Shown: piece after piece, positions 7,991 to 15,190 of the stretch
Layout: each line of letters starts with the position of its first letter
Numbering within the stretch: the first letter of the stretch is position 1
From: an uncultured Streptococcus sp.
GTDB taxonomy: Bacteria > Bacillota > Bacilli > Lactobacillales > Streptococcaceae
DNA: 31,517 nt
Assembly: GCA_902480035.1 (NCBI GenBank)
Contig: CABSRC010000004.1
Location: 1-31,517 of the forward strand
Direction of reading: 5' to 3'
Position numbers and translations under genes: made by a program
Notes under the pieces: generated by a model
What the model was told of the DNA's origin: nothing
Databases searched by the model: none
What the model saw: only the letters and a program-made list of their open reading frames with translations

Positions 7991-9667
7991 TTAATCGTCT
8001 TGCAGGGTGATTTTATCGGATAAAAAGTGAAATTCCTCAGGGATGATACTTTCCTCTTCTTCTACCACTTCCGCTTTTTGTCCACGCGCCTTAGCCGAAA
8101 ACTCTGCCCGGATTTGGGTCCATTCTTCCATCGAAACCGCTAAAATCTCTGGTGAGAAGCCCGCAGCATTGCTGAGGATATTTCCAAACATGGTATTGAG
8201 GTTGTCCCGCTTCATGGTCTGTTCAGCATTAAAGGCAGACTCAAAGGCTAAAATAGCGTGATTTTCATTGGCAGCGACCGGCTGAGATCCGATTAAGAGG
8301 GCCTTATCCGCACCTGCCAAGCTCTCGATGATTTCCCCCCAAGCGTTCTGAAGACGGATCAAGTTGGTCCGTGCCAACTCTGGGTTTTCAACCGCCTCTT
8401 GTAAAATCGCATTGACCTTGTTTCGATCCGCACGGTAGCCCTTGTTCGACTTGGTTGGACGAGCTACTGTCGGTTTTGAAGCAGGAAGACTGCTACCTGA
8501 TTGCGCTAACTGTTGCTTGAGTTGAGCGACTTCCTTCTTCAAGTCCTCCAGCTGAGCTAACACATTGGAAGGAACCTCCACAGCTGCTGAGTTAGTAGCT
8601 TGGCCCGTGCTTTCAGCCAATTTAATGGTCATCATTTCAGTATAGATACGAGGTTGCAGACTATTTTTGATGTCCGCTAGACTAGTCGTCGCCTGGTCAA
8701 TCAGGGCAAAAAGACGGGCTTGATCAACTTCAAGATTCGCCGCAAACAAGTCACTAGCGTGAGTGTTTTCTCCACCTGTTTGGACAATCAAAAGATCTCT
8801 CAGGTATTGAAGTAAGTCCGTGACGAAACGGGCCATATTCTTCCCATTATCAAAGATAATCGCCAGCTGATCCAGCGCCGCTGTCGCATCATGAGCCAGG
8901 ATGGCAGCCACGTACTGATCGAGCGCAGCTAGACTGATGGAGCCCGTAATCTCTTCAGCGATTGCTGTCGTCAACTCACTACCCGCAGTCAGACTCAGGG
9001 CTTGGTCCAAAATGGACAAGGCATCCCGCATCCCACCTTCAGCGCGCCGAGCAATGATCTGGACAGCATCTGCTTCATAGGCAATGCCTTCTGTAGCTAA
9101 GATGCTTTCCAAATGGTGAACGATATCCGGTAGTTTGATGGATTTGAATTCAAAGCGTTGCACCCGTGACAGAATAGTGGCTGGAATTTTGTGCAATTCC
9201 GTTGTTGCAAGGATAAAGACCACATTTTCCGTCGGCTCTTCCAGCGTCTTCAACAAGGCATTAAAGGCCCCTGTCGAGAGCATGTGGACCTCATCGATAA
9301 TGTAGACCTTGTGCTTGGCTAGACTCGGAGCATAGGTGGATTTGTCGCGAATATCCCGAATTTCATCGACCCCATTGTTGGAGGCCGCATCGATCTCGAT
9401 GACATCTTCTAGGCTCCCATTGGTAATGGATTCACAGATATAGCAGTCGTTACACGGCTCCCCATTGACTTGATTGGGACAGTTCATGGCCTTAGCAAAG
9501 ATCTTGGCCACACTCGTTTTCCCAGTTCCACGAGGTCCAGAAAAGAGATAGGCATGGCTGATCTTGTCCTGCTCCACTGCCTGCCTCAATGTCCGTGCTA
9601 CCACTTGCTGGCCGACTAATTGACCAAAGGTCTGGCTACGGTATTTCCGATATAAAGCTTGATACAT
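7991..9667 (-). CDS. dnaX: DNA polymerase III subunits gamma/tau
   Basis: Clamp-loader ATPase of the replisome, 558 residues, normal for streptococci. The AAA+ core shows Walker A GPRGTGKT (44-51), a zinc module with Cys63, 72, 75 and 78, and Walker B with DEVH (125-128). A Gln-rich coiled stretch (DLKKEVAQLKQQLAQSG) and a C-terminal tau-like region follow. The ATG overlaps the stop of the GAF-protein gene by one base (TAATG), so translation is coupled. I saw no frameshift signal that would give a separate gamma product. Confidence 0.97.
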   Translation of the reverse strand: MYQALYRKYRSQTFGQLVGQQVVARTLRQAVEQDKISHAYLFSGPRGTGKTSVAKIFAKAMNCPNQVNGEPCNDCYICESITNGSLEDVIEIDAASNNGVDEIRDIRDKSTYAPSLAKHKVYIIDEVHMLSTGAFNALLKTLEEPTENVVFILATTELHKIPATILSRVQRFEFKSIKLPDIVHHLESILATEGIAYEADAVQIIARRAEGGMRDALSILDQALSLTAGSELTTAIAEEITGSISLAALDQYVAAILAHDATAALDQLAIIFDNGKNMARFVTDLLQYLRDLLIVQTGGENTHASDLFAANLEVDQARLFALIDQATTSLADIKNSLQPRIYTEMMTIKLAESTGQATNSAAVEVPSNVLAQLEDLKKEVAQLKQQLAQSGSSLPASKPTVARPTKSNKGYRADRNKVNAILQEAVENPELARTNLIRLQNAWGEIIESLAGADKALLIGSQPVAANENHAILAFESAFNAEQTMKRDNLNTMFGNILSNAAGFSPEILAVSMEEWTQIRAEFSAKARGQKAEVVEEEESIIPEEFHFLSDKITLQDD

Positions 9668-10164
9668 TAGTTCTTTACTCCAAACATCTTAAAGTCCCAG
9701 TTTGTCTTTTCGATCAAGAGAGCGACAAACTCTTCCAAATACTCTTGATCCAGCTGATCGTAGTCAGAGATGCATTCTGAGTCCAGGTCTAAAACCCCCA
9801 GGAGCTGACCGTCCTTGACCATAGGTACCACAATTTCACTCATAGCCCGGCTATCACAGGAAATATAGTTGGCATGTTGGCGGACATCATCGACAATCAT
9901 AGTTTCTTGCTTCTGGGCCGCTTCTCCACAGACACCCTTTCCAAGTGCGATGTGGACACAAGAGACGCCACCCTGAAAGGGTCCCAAGATCAATTCTGAC
10001 TGGTCATACAAATAAAAACCCGCAAAGACAGAACGAGGCAGGGCTTGATTTAAGAGAGCACTGGCGTTAGACAAATTGGCCAAGGCATTGGTTTCTCCTG
10101 TTAAGAGAGCGTCTAACTGAGCCAGCAAGAGCTGGTATTGTGATTCTTTTTCCGAATGTTTCAT
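9667..10164 (-). CDS. GAF-domain free methionine-(R)-sulfoxide reductase
   Basis: Cytoplasmic GAF-fold enzyme, 165 residues, that reduces free methionine-R-sulfoxide. The three cysteines of the fRMsr family are present: Cys69 (GGVSC), Cys79 (GKGVCGEAA) and Cys103 (YISCDSRAMSEIVVP). The ATG at 10164 (MKHSEKES) is preferred. An ATG at 10173 is also in frame, but its first base falls inside an extended -10, TGGTATAAT (10172-10180). With that promoter the mRNA would start at or one base before 10164, so the message may be leaderless. It is the first gene of an operon with dnaX. Confidence 0.85.
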   Translation of the reverse strand: MKHSEKESQYQLLLAQLDALLTGETNALANLSNASALLNQALPRSVFAGFYLYDQSELILGPFQGGVSCVHIALGKGVCGEAAQKQETMIVDDVRQHANYISCDSRAMSEIVVPMVKDGQLLGVLDLDSECISDYDQLDQEYLEEFVALLIEKTNWDFKMFGVKN

Positions 10165-10171
10165 ACCTTCC

Positions 10172-10180
10172 ATTATACCA
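10172..10180 (-). promoter_or_regulatory. Extended -10 promoter of the GAF protein-dnaX operon
   Basis: TGGTATAAT read leftward is a consensus extended -10. Seven bases separate it from the ATG at 10164, so the expected start of transcription falls at or next to the start codon. No clear -35 is seen. Confidence 0.55.
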
Positions 10181-10217
10181 AATCTTTGCCCAAAAATTAA
10201 GCTTCAAACAGCGAAAG

Positions 10218-10396
10218 AAAAGAGAGTGGGACAGAAATCGGTAATTCGTTAGAATTCGATTTCGTTGTCCCACCTCCGCACAGTTGAGTAGGGCTGTAAA
10301 AGCTGATGAAATCAGCATAGTAGAGCCCACTCAACCACTGCGTCTTGCTCGACAATCCAAAAACAATTGAGAGGCTCGGACTTTTGTCCCAGCCTC
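10218..10396 (-). repeat. Three-hairpin intergenic repeat, copy 2 (complete)
   Basis: Full copy, from AAAGAGAGTGGGAC to CCCAGCCTCC. Read leftward it holds a terminator-like stem (AGGCTGGGAC-AAAA-GTCCGAGCCT, with one mismatch), a long middle arm (TTGAGTGGGCT/AGCCCTACTCAA with inner GCTGAT/ATCAGC) and a distal stem (GTGGGACaaCGAAATCG/CGATTTCTGTCCCAC with inner GAATTC/GAATT). It begins six bases past the stop of the DUF1275 gene. It differs from copy 1 at only three visible positions. Confidence 0.92.
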
Positions 10397-10402
10397 CATT
10401 AT

Positions 10403-11083
10403 CTATTCATGTCGCCGATTGAAGTGAAAGACTTCAAAATATTGAATGGCACGGTAGATTAAAAAGATCGTCAAGATGATGGACACCAGCCAGATGGTCT
10501 CTAATCCATAAAACTGGATCAAGTAGGTCGAAAAGATGGCCCCACAGACGAAACTCCCGATCAGGCAGGTCATAAAGATGGCTTCCCAGAGGAATTTCAT
10601 CTCCCTGTCTCTAACAAAATTTCCATAAGCTACCATGGTTTTCTTGAGATTTCCGGTCATAAAAGAGTGGTTGTAGGCATAGCCATCTACTTCTCCAAAT
10701 GAGGTCGCTACGATTCCCAAACTCAGGCTAAAAAAAGGCACGATGAAGACATTTTTTACCGATGCTGGTAAAAATCCCGTCACCAAGGTCGTGAGGATAA
10801 AGGGCACCAGGGTACTCAAGCGCCAGACTGAATTGTCAATCAAGCGACGTAAAACCGTCATCAAAAAGATTCCCAGCATAAAGGCCAACATCGTGGCTAA
10901 CTTCACTTCTACATCTGAGATCTGCTGGCCGATCAAACCAACCGATAGAAAGACCACATTTCCCGTCTGGCCTGCCGCCAAGGTCCCACCCCGACAAATA
11001 AAGGTATAAGCATCTGAAAAACCAGCACACATGGTCAATAAACAAGCGAACGCCTTGGTCCGCGAATGAAACTCCCTTTTCAT
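10403..11083 (-). CDS. YoaK-like (DUF1275) membrane protein
   Basis: DUF1275/YoaK family membrane protein, 226 residues from the ATG at 11083, with about six transmembrane segments. Family hallmarks are CAGFSDAYTF near the N-terminus, the small-residue segment GTLAAGQTGNVVFLSVGL, and YNHSFMTGNLKKT. Its function is not established; a transport role is often assumed. The start is set by AAGGAG seven bases upstream; an in-frame extension to 11176 runs through the structured leader and is unlikely to be real. Expression may be controlled by the leader hairpin at 11105-11150. Confidence 0.8.
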   Translation of the reverse strand: MKREFHSRTKAFACLLTMCAGFSDAYTFICRGGTLAAGQTGNVVFLSVGLIGQQISDVEVKLATMLAFMLGIFLMTVLRRLIDNSVWRLSTLVPFILTTLVTGFLPASVKNVFIVPFFSLSLGIVATSFGEVDGYAYNHSFMTGNLKKTMVAYGNFVRDREMKFLWEAIFMTCLIGSFVCGAIFSTYLIQFYGLETIWLVSIILTIFLIYRAIQYFEVFHFNRRHE

Positions 11084-11099
11084 TTCCATTCTCCTTAGG

Positions 11100-11150
11100 A
11101 AAAAGAGGGAGTGGTACAGAACGTTCCCAAACGTCACGAGTACCACCCCC
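11100..11150 (-). terminator. Terminator-like hairpin in the leader of the DUF1275 gene
   Basis: Read leftward: GGGGTGGTAC (11149-11140), inner stem ACGTT/AACGT with loop TGGG, then GTACCACTCCC (11117-11107) and a T-run (TCTTTTT). The ribosome site AAGGAG follows within about ten bases. It could be the terminator of udk or an attenuator for the DUF1275 gene. The GGTGGTAC strand recalls a T-box motif, but no T-box stem I or specifier loop is evident. Confidence 0.7.
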
Positions 11151-11276
11151 GCAAGGCTGATCCAGAAGTCTTCCAAGCTTAAATAGCAAAGGAAGAGTCC
11201 TCATCAACTACTGAGACATTCCGTCACTCCTCCTATCCGTAGACACTTGGAGATCACTTGCCCTCTTTCTCCTTTT
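11151..11276 (-). promoter_or_regulatory. Structured leader upstream of the DUF1275 gene
   Basis: Between udk and the hairpin, two pairings compete for the same segment. GGAAGAGT at 11191-11198 (plus strand) can pair with ACTCCTCC at 11226-11233, or its GGAAGA part can pair with TCTTCC at 11169-11174. Another stem (TGAGAC with GTCCTCA, one bulge) lies inside the larger loop. I see no gene here. The arrangement resembles a switchable leader; no known riboswitch class was recognised. Confidence 0.35.
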
Positions 11277-11915
11277 TTATTTTCCCTCACGCGCTTCGTT
11301 GAGGATTTTTTCAATCTTGGTTGTGATCAAATCAATCGCTACCGTGTTGGTGACTCCTTCAGGAATGATCACATCCGCATAGCGCTTGGTTGGCTCAATG
11401 AACTGATGGTACATGGGCTTCACCACTCCAAGGTACTGCTCAATAACGCTATCGAGACTCCGTCCACGCTCCTCCATATCTCGCTTGATCCGGCGAATGA
11501 TCCGAACATCATCATCCGTATCAACGAAAATCTTGATGTCCATCAAGTCTCGAAGGCGCTTGTCTTCAAGGACTAAGATTCCTTCCACGATGAAAACATC
11601 CTGAGGTTCCTGACGATAGGTCTTACTACTGCGCGTATGCTCTGCATAGTCATAGGTTGGAATATCCACCGGACGACCTGCCAAGAGTTCATTGATCTGC
11701 GCAATCATCAAGTCCGTATCAAAGGCAAAAGGATGGTCATAGTTGGTCTTGATCCGCTCCTCAAAGGTTAAATGACTCTGGTCCTTGTAATAAGAATCAT
11801 GCTCAATCATAGCAATCTTTTCATTCGGAAAATTAGCCAAAATGGCACGAGACACACTGGTCTTTCCACCACCAGAACCACCAGTAACACCAATAATAAT
11901 AGGTCTATTTTGCAT
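11277..11915 (-). CDS. udk: Uridine kinase
   Basis: Phosphorylates uridine and cytidine to UMP/CMP in pyrimidine salvage; 212 residues, the normal bacterial length. P-loop GGSGGGKT at 12-19, the nucleoside-binding stretch DHPFAFDTDLM, and RRIKRDMEERGR in the lid region are all present. GGAG lies six bases before the ATG. A promoter with extended -10 TGGTAAAAT (11977-11985) and weak -35 TTCAAG (12000-12005) precedes it. Confidence 0.96.
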   Translation of the reverse strand: MQNRPIIIGVTGGSGGGKTSVSRAILANFPNEKIAMIEHDSYYKDQSHLTFEERIKTNYDHPFAFDTDLMIAQINELLAGRPVDIPTYDYAEHTRSSKTYRQEPQDVFIVEGILVLEDKRLRDLMDIKIFVDTDDDVRIIRRIKRDMEERGRSLDSVIEQYLGVVKPMYHQFIEPTKRYADVIIPEGVTNTVAIDLITTKIEKILNEAREGK

Positions 11916-11976
11916 TTTCTACTCCATTACCTCTAATCGCTTGAAAAGGTCCTAACCTCTCCACTACATCTTATTC

Positions 11977-12005
11977 ATTTTACCATATTTTTGCCTAGAC
12001 TTGAA
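11977..12005 (-). promoter_or_regulatory. Promoter of udk
   Basis: Read leftward: TTCAAG, 17 bases, TAAAAT, with the TG of an extended -10 (TGGTAAAAT). The -35 match is weak; the extended -10 makes it credible. Confidence 0.5.
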
Positions 12006-12033
12006 TCATTTTTTCCGATGAAATTTAGAGCAG

Positions 12034-12055
12034 AAAAGGACCTTGCGGTCCTTTT
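12034..12055 (-). terminator. Terminator of the anchored protein gene
   Basis: Perfect nine-base stem AAAAGGACC/GGTCCTTTT with GCAA loop (read leftward), placed directly after the stop of the gene ending at 12057 and followed by TTTTCT-type sequence. Confidence 0.88.
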
Positions 12056-12056
12056 A

Positions 12057-13160
12057 TTATTTCACTTTTTCTAATTTTGCGGCAAATTCATTACCACCAC
12101 GTAAGACGAGTATATTCTTTCCACCGTTTACAGGTACGAAACAATAATTTGAATTAGCTTGTATATAGACTTCCTTCGCGCTCTTCACTTGATAGCCTTC
12201 TGATTTCACCGCTTCTTGAATTACTTCAAATGTGTGTTCGATCTCTTCTTTAGAAGTCGTGTCTCCATCATACTTTTCTGAATCAGCTAGAGAATAGAAT
12301 GCGTAAGCCTTGCTATCGAAATACTTATCACTAATAATTCCGTGATCTGAAATCTGAACAGTTGTATTATCTCCTTCTGTCACATTCTTCCATTTTCCAA
12401 TCATGGCCTTTGGTGTTTCAACCTTATGATAGACCAAATTATCTTCAAAGTTTCCTTTGTATGACTTATAAGTTTTCAAGTCGAATAAATCATTTCTTAA
12501 AATAATATTGCTTCCGTCTTTTTGGAGCAAGTTATAGCGTGTGTTCCCACCAGACTTAATAACAACTATTTCAGTCGTCTTCAGGTTAAATTTCTTATCG
12601 ACATCCGCAAGTGAATGCAAGTCAGATGCATTCAACAAAGAAAGTGCTGTATTAAATTCTTTTTTCGCTTCATTGCCCTTGAGAACCTTTTTGATGGTCT
12701 CATCGCCATTGACTCTTTGTTTCTTTCCGCTTAGTTCATAAGTGACCGGACTTGAATCCGTATCTCGCAACCAAACGCCATCTACACTTGGTCCACCTGA
12801 AAAGAAAAAGAACCAAGCAAAAGCAATCACTGCGACAAGTCCTCCAACTGCGCCCCCAATCTGTGCTTGTTTATTGAATTTTTTCGGTCTTGGAACAGGT
12901 TGCAAGGTTTTCGCAGATGGTTGTGGTTGAACAAAAGCAGTCTGCTCTTGTGAAAGAGGTGCGCTAGGTGCAACAGGTGCTTCTTGAGCAGGAGCCTGCG
13001 CTTCAGTTGCTGGAGCTGGTGCCTCAGTTGGTTGAGTCGGCGCTTCTTTTCGCTCTAGGACAAATTCCCCTTTTTCACGCGCTTCTTGAAATTCTTGCAT
13101 ATTTGGCTTACGACCATTGATCGCTTCAAAGTATTCAACCCAATCTTTTTGATTCATCAT
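12057..13160 (-). CDS. Membrane-anchored protein of unknown function with Pro/Ala-rich linker
   Basis: Predicted 367 residues in four parts. A cytoplasmic N-terminal module of about 40 residues (DWVEYFEAINGRKPNMQEFQ) resembles a short motif seen in other streptococcal membrane proteins. A Pro/Ala/Glu-rich linker covers about 41-95. One transmembrane helix follows (about 102-120, GGAVGGLVAVIAFAWFFFF). A roughly 245-residue extracellular domain (GVWLRDTDSSPVTYELSG onward) has short beta-like repeats of the form GKWKN/GVWLR. I do not recognise the outer domain. AAGGGGG lies just upstream of twin ATGs; the second (13157) has better spacing. It is monocistronic between its own promoter and terminator. 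Confidence 0.75.
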   Translation of the reverse strand: MMNQKDWVEYFEAINGRKPNMQEFQEAREKGEFVLERKEAPTQPTEAPAPATEAQAPAQEAPVAPSAPLSQEQTAFVQPQPSAKTLQPVPRPKKFNKQAQIGGAVGGLVAVIAFAWFFFFSGGPSVDGVWLRDTDSSPVTYELSGKKQRVNGDETIKKVLKGNEAKKEFNTALSLLNASDLHSLADVDKKFNLKTTEIVVIKSGGNTRYNLLQKDGSNIILRNDLFDLKTYKSYKGNFEDNLVYHKVETPKAMIGKWKNVTEGDNTTVQISDHGIISDKYFDSKAYAFYSLADSEKYDGDTTSKEEIEHTFEVIQEAVKSEGYQVKSAKEVYIQANSNYCFVPVNGGKNILVLRGGNEFAAKLEKVK

Positions 13161-13177
13161 ATCCCCCTTAATGATTC

Positions 13178-13207
13178 ATTATAAAAACTAACCATATTAT
13201 ACCACAA
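13178..13207 (-). promoter_or_regulatory. Promoter region of the anchored protein gene
   Basis: Two leftward -10 boxes: TATAAT at 13178-13183 with TTGTGG (13202-13207) 18 bases upstream, and an extended TGGTATAAT whose TATAAT is at 13196-13201. Either would give a short leader to the ATG at 13160/13157. Confidence 0.5.
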
Positions 13208-13242
13208 ATCCATGGTATATTTTGTGATTTTCAGAAAATAAA

Positions 13243-13272
13243 AGAAAAAATCCAAGTAGTTTTCCACTTGGA
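13243..13272 (-). terminator. Terminator of the rml cluster
   Basis: Read leftward: TCCAAGTGGAAAACTACTTG closing with GA, then TTTTTTCTTTT. It lies ten bases past the rmlB stop and ends the rhamnose transcript. Confidence 0.9.
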
Positions 13273-13281
13273 CTTTCTTCC

Positions 13282-14328
13282 TTATTTCAAAACTTTTTGT
13301 GTTTTCGCGTAATTGGCTTCGACAGCTTCTTTTTCAGCCTTCCACCAGTCTTGGTGGTCTGTATACCACTTGATAGTGTCTTCCAAACCTGCTTCGAAGT
13401 TGGTGAATTGTGGTTCCCAACCCAATTCTTCACGTAATTTTGTTGAATCAATCGCGTAACGCAAATCGTGACCAGCACGGTCTGTTACACGGTCGTAGGC
13501 ATCTTTTGGTTGACCCATTTTTTCAAGGATGAGTTCAAGCACTTCCTTGTTGTTCTTTTCACCGTCAGCACCGATCAAGTAAGTTTCACCGATACGGCCC
13601 TTAGTGAGGATAGCCCAAACACCCGTTGAGTGGTCGTTGGTGTGGATCCAGTCACGGACGTTCTTCCCTTCACCATAAAGTTTTGGTTTGATACCCGACA
13701 AGATATTGGTGATTTGACGTGGGATGAACTTCTCGATGTGTTGGTAGGGTCCATAGTTGTTTGAGCAGTTTGAAATAGTTGCCTTAACACCGAAGGAACG
13801 AACCCAAGCCTTCACAATCAAGTCTGAAGCAGCCTTGGTTGATGAATAAGGGGATGATGGGTTGTATTTGGTTTCAGCAGTGAATTTTTCACCAGGACCT
13901 TCCCCATGTCCAGGAAGATCTTCACGCAATGGAAGGTCCCCATAGACTTCGTCTGTTGACACGTGGTGGAAACGAATATCGTACTTGCGAGCCGCTTCCA
14001 AGAGTGTGTAGGTACCGATGAAGTTGGTGTGGATAAATGGTGATGGGTCGTTCAAGGAGTTGTCATTGTGGCTTTCAGCCGCATAGTGAACAATCGCATC
14101 TGCCTTAGCAGCTAATTGGTCCACCAAGGCTGCGTCAGCAATGTCACCCACAACCAATTCAACACGATCCCCAAGGATTTCTTCAATATTGGCACGGTTA
14201 CCAGCGTAAGTGAGTTTGTCAAGGACAGTCACATGTACATCTTGATGGTTGTTGTAGACATAGTGTACGAAGTTTGAACCGATGAAACCAGCGCCACCGG
14301 TTACGATGATGTTTTTGTATTCAGTCAT
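13282..14328 (-). CDS. rmlB: dTDP-glucose 4,6-dehydratase
   Basis: Second step of dTDP-L-rhamnose synthesis, making dTDP-4-keto-6-deoxyglucose with bound NAD. Extended SDR enzyme of 348 residues with the NAD motif GGAGFIG (11-17), the TDE motif (125-127) and catalytic Tyr161/Lys165 in YSSTK. Rhamnose is needed for streptococcal rhamnose-containing cell-wall polysaccharides. It lies downstream of rmlC, but a 268-base structured intergenic region separates the two. GGAG lies seven bases before the ATG. rmlD is not in the window; in streptococci it is often elsewhere. Confidence 0.97.
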   Translation of the reverse strand: MTEYKNIIVTGGAGFIGSNFVHYVYNNHQDVHVTVLDKLTYAGNRANIEEILGDRVELVVGDIADAALVDQLAAKADAIVHYAAESHNDNSLNDPSPFIHTNFIGTYTLLEAARKYDIRFHHVSTDEVYGDLPLREDLPGHGEGPGEKFTAETKYNPSSPYSSTKAASDLIVKAWVRSFGVKATISNCSNNYGPYQHIEKFIPRQITNILSGIKPKLYGEGKNVRDWIHTNDHSTGVWAILTKGRIGETYLIGADGEKNNKEVLELILEKMGQPKDAYDRVTDRAGHDLRYAIDSTKLREELGWEPQFTNFEAGLEDTIKWYTDHQDWWKAEKEAVEANYAKTQKVLK

Positions 14329-14379
14329 TTTTTCTCCAAAAATTGTTTTTTCTTAATCGTTCCTTAAATCAATCTTTTT

Positions 14380-14560
14380 TTAGCTTTCCTTAGGTGAGTA
14401 CGGACGTCAGCGAACTTCGAAGAAGTTCCATGACTAAGTTTTGAGCCTAGTGTCTCAAAACTTCCGAACACCTGAACCACAATGGTTCAGGTGCTTTTCT
14501 CACGGCGAAAAGCTAAGCATATAGCTCGCTTCGCTCGTTTATAGCAAAGCTAAAAACTAT
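14380..14560. repeat. Multi-hairpin element between rmlC and rmlB
   Basis: No gene lies between 14329 and 14596; the stretch folds heavily. An outer pairing, TTAGCTTTCC (14380-14389) with GAAAAGCTAA (14506-14515), plus GTGAG/CTCAC, encloses three perfect hairpins: GAACTTC/GAAGTTC, AAGTTTTGAG/CTCAAAACTT and CACCTGAACC/GGTTCAGGTG. A CTCGCTTCGCTCG stretch with a further imperfect fold follows to about 14560. The closed, nested shape suggests a mobile or structured-RNA intergenic element. Only one copy is in this window. Confidence 0.65.
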
Positions 14561-14596
14561 ATAATGATTTTCTTGATTGTTTTAAGAGCTTCATTC

Positions 14597-15190
14597 TTAC
14601 AAATCTTCTGCTTTTAGGGGTTTGACGTCTTTGAGCAATGGGTGATTCTTGTCAGCTTCTGAAACTTCTGCTTCTTCCAAGTTTTCCCACTGGATGTCTA
14701 GGCTTGGGTCTGCGTAATTAACAAATGCATATTTTGGCTTGAGCTCCAATGCCCAGTAGTCATTGACTAAGTAGGTATAAGCCACTTTATCCGTCAAAAC
14801 TTGGAATCCATTGGCAACGCCACGAGGGACAAAGATTCCTTTAGAAGCATCAATCACAGTTTGGTAGGTGTTCCCAAAGGTCTCACCTTCACGAAGGTCT
14901 ACCCAAGTTCCAAGAACCTTACCTTCATCGGCTACAGAGATGTATTTGTCCCAAGGCTCTGCATGCAAGCCACGCAAAACATTTTTACGAGAGAATGAAA
15001 TATTATTTTGCAACTTACCTTCTGCAAAGAAGCTTTCAGGGAAGCCAAGAGGAAGCATTTTTTCTTTTTGGAAGTTTTCTTTAAACCAACCACGGTTATC
15101 CCCGCGCACTGGAATATCAAACTCCAACAAGCCTGGGATAGCTTCAATCTTGCGGGCTGCTAATTCTTTTTCGAAAAATTGTTCTGTCAT
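14597..15190 (-). CDS. rmlC: dTDP-4-dehydrorhamnose 3,5-epimerase
   Basis: Third enzyme of dTDP-rhamnose synthesis; cupin-fold epimerase, 197 residues. RGLH with catalytic His76 is followed by KYISVADEGKVLGTWVDLR, the core beta strands. Its ATG overlaps the rmlA stop by one base (TAATG), so rmlA and rmlC are translationally coupled. The long spacer before rmlB starts just after its stop. Confidence 0.95.
   Translation of the reverse strand: MTEQFFEKELAARKIEAIPGLLEFDIPVRGDNRGWFKENFQKEKMLPLGFPESFFAEGKLQNNISFSRKNVLRGLHAEPWDKYISVADEGKVLGTWVDLREGETFGNTYQTVIDASKGIFVPRGVANGFQVLTDKVAYTYLVNDYWALELKPKYAFVNYADPSLDIQWENLEEAEVSEADKNHPLLKDVKPLKAEDL

Noticed and set aside
7991..9667. Programmed frameshift producing gamma from dnaX
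   Set aside because: I saw no slippery A-run followed by a strong stem in the expected region.
10067..10330. 87-codon leftward frame across repeat copy 2
   Set aside because: It starts inside the repeat and overlaps the real GAF-protein gene in another frame.
11105..11150. T-box riboswitch, from the GGTGGTAC strand before the DUF1275 gene
   Set aside because: GTGGTAC pairs directly with GTACCAC in a plain hairpin, the bulge does not continue as ACCGCG, and the remaining leader is too short for stem I. DUF1275 is not a usual T-box target.
11084..11176. N-terminal extension of the DUF1275 protein
   Set aside because: It is translated leader hairpin sequence; the good ribosome site points to the ATG at 11083.
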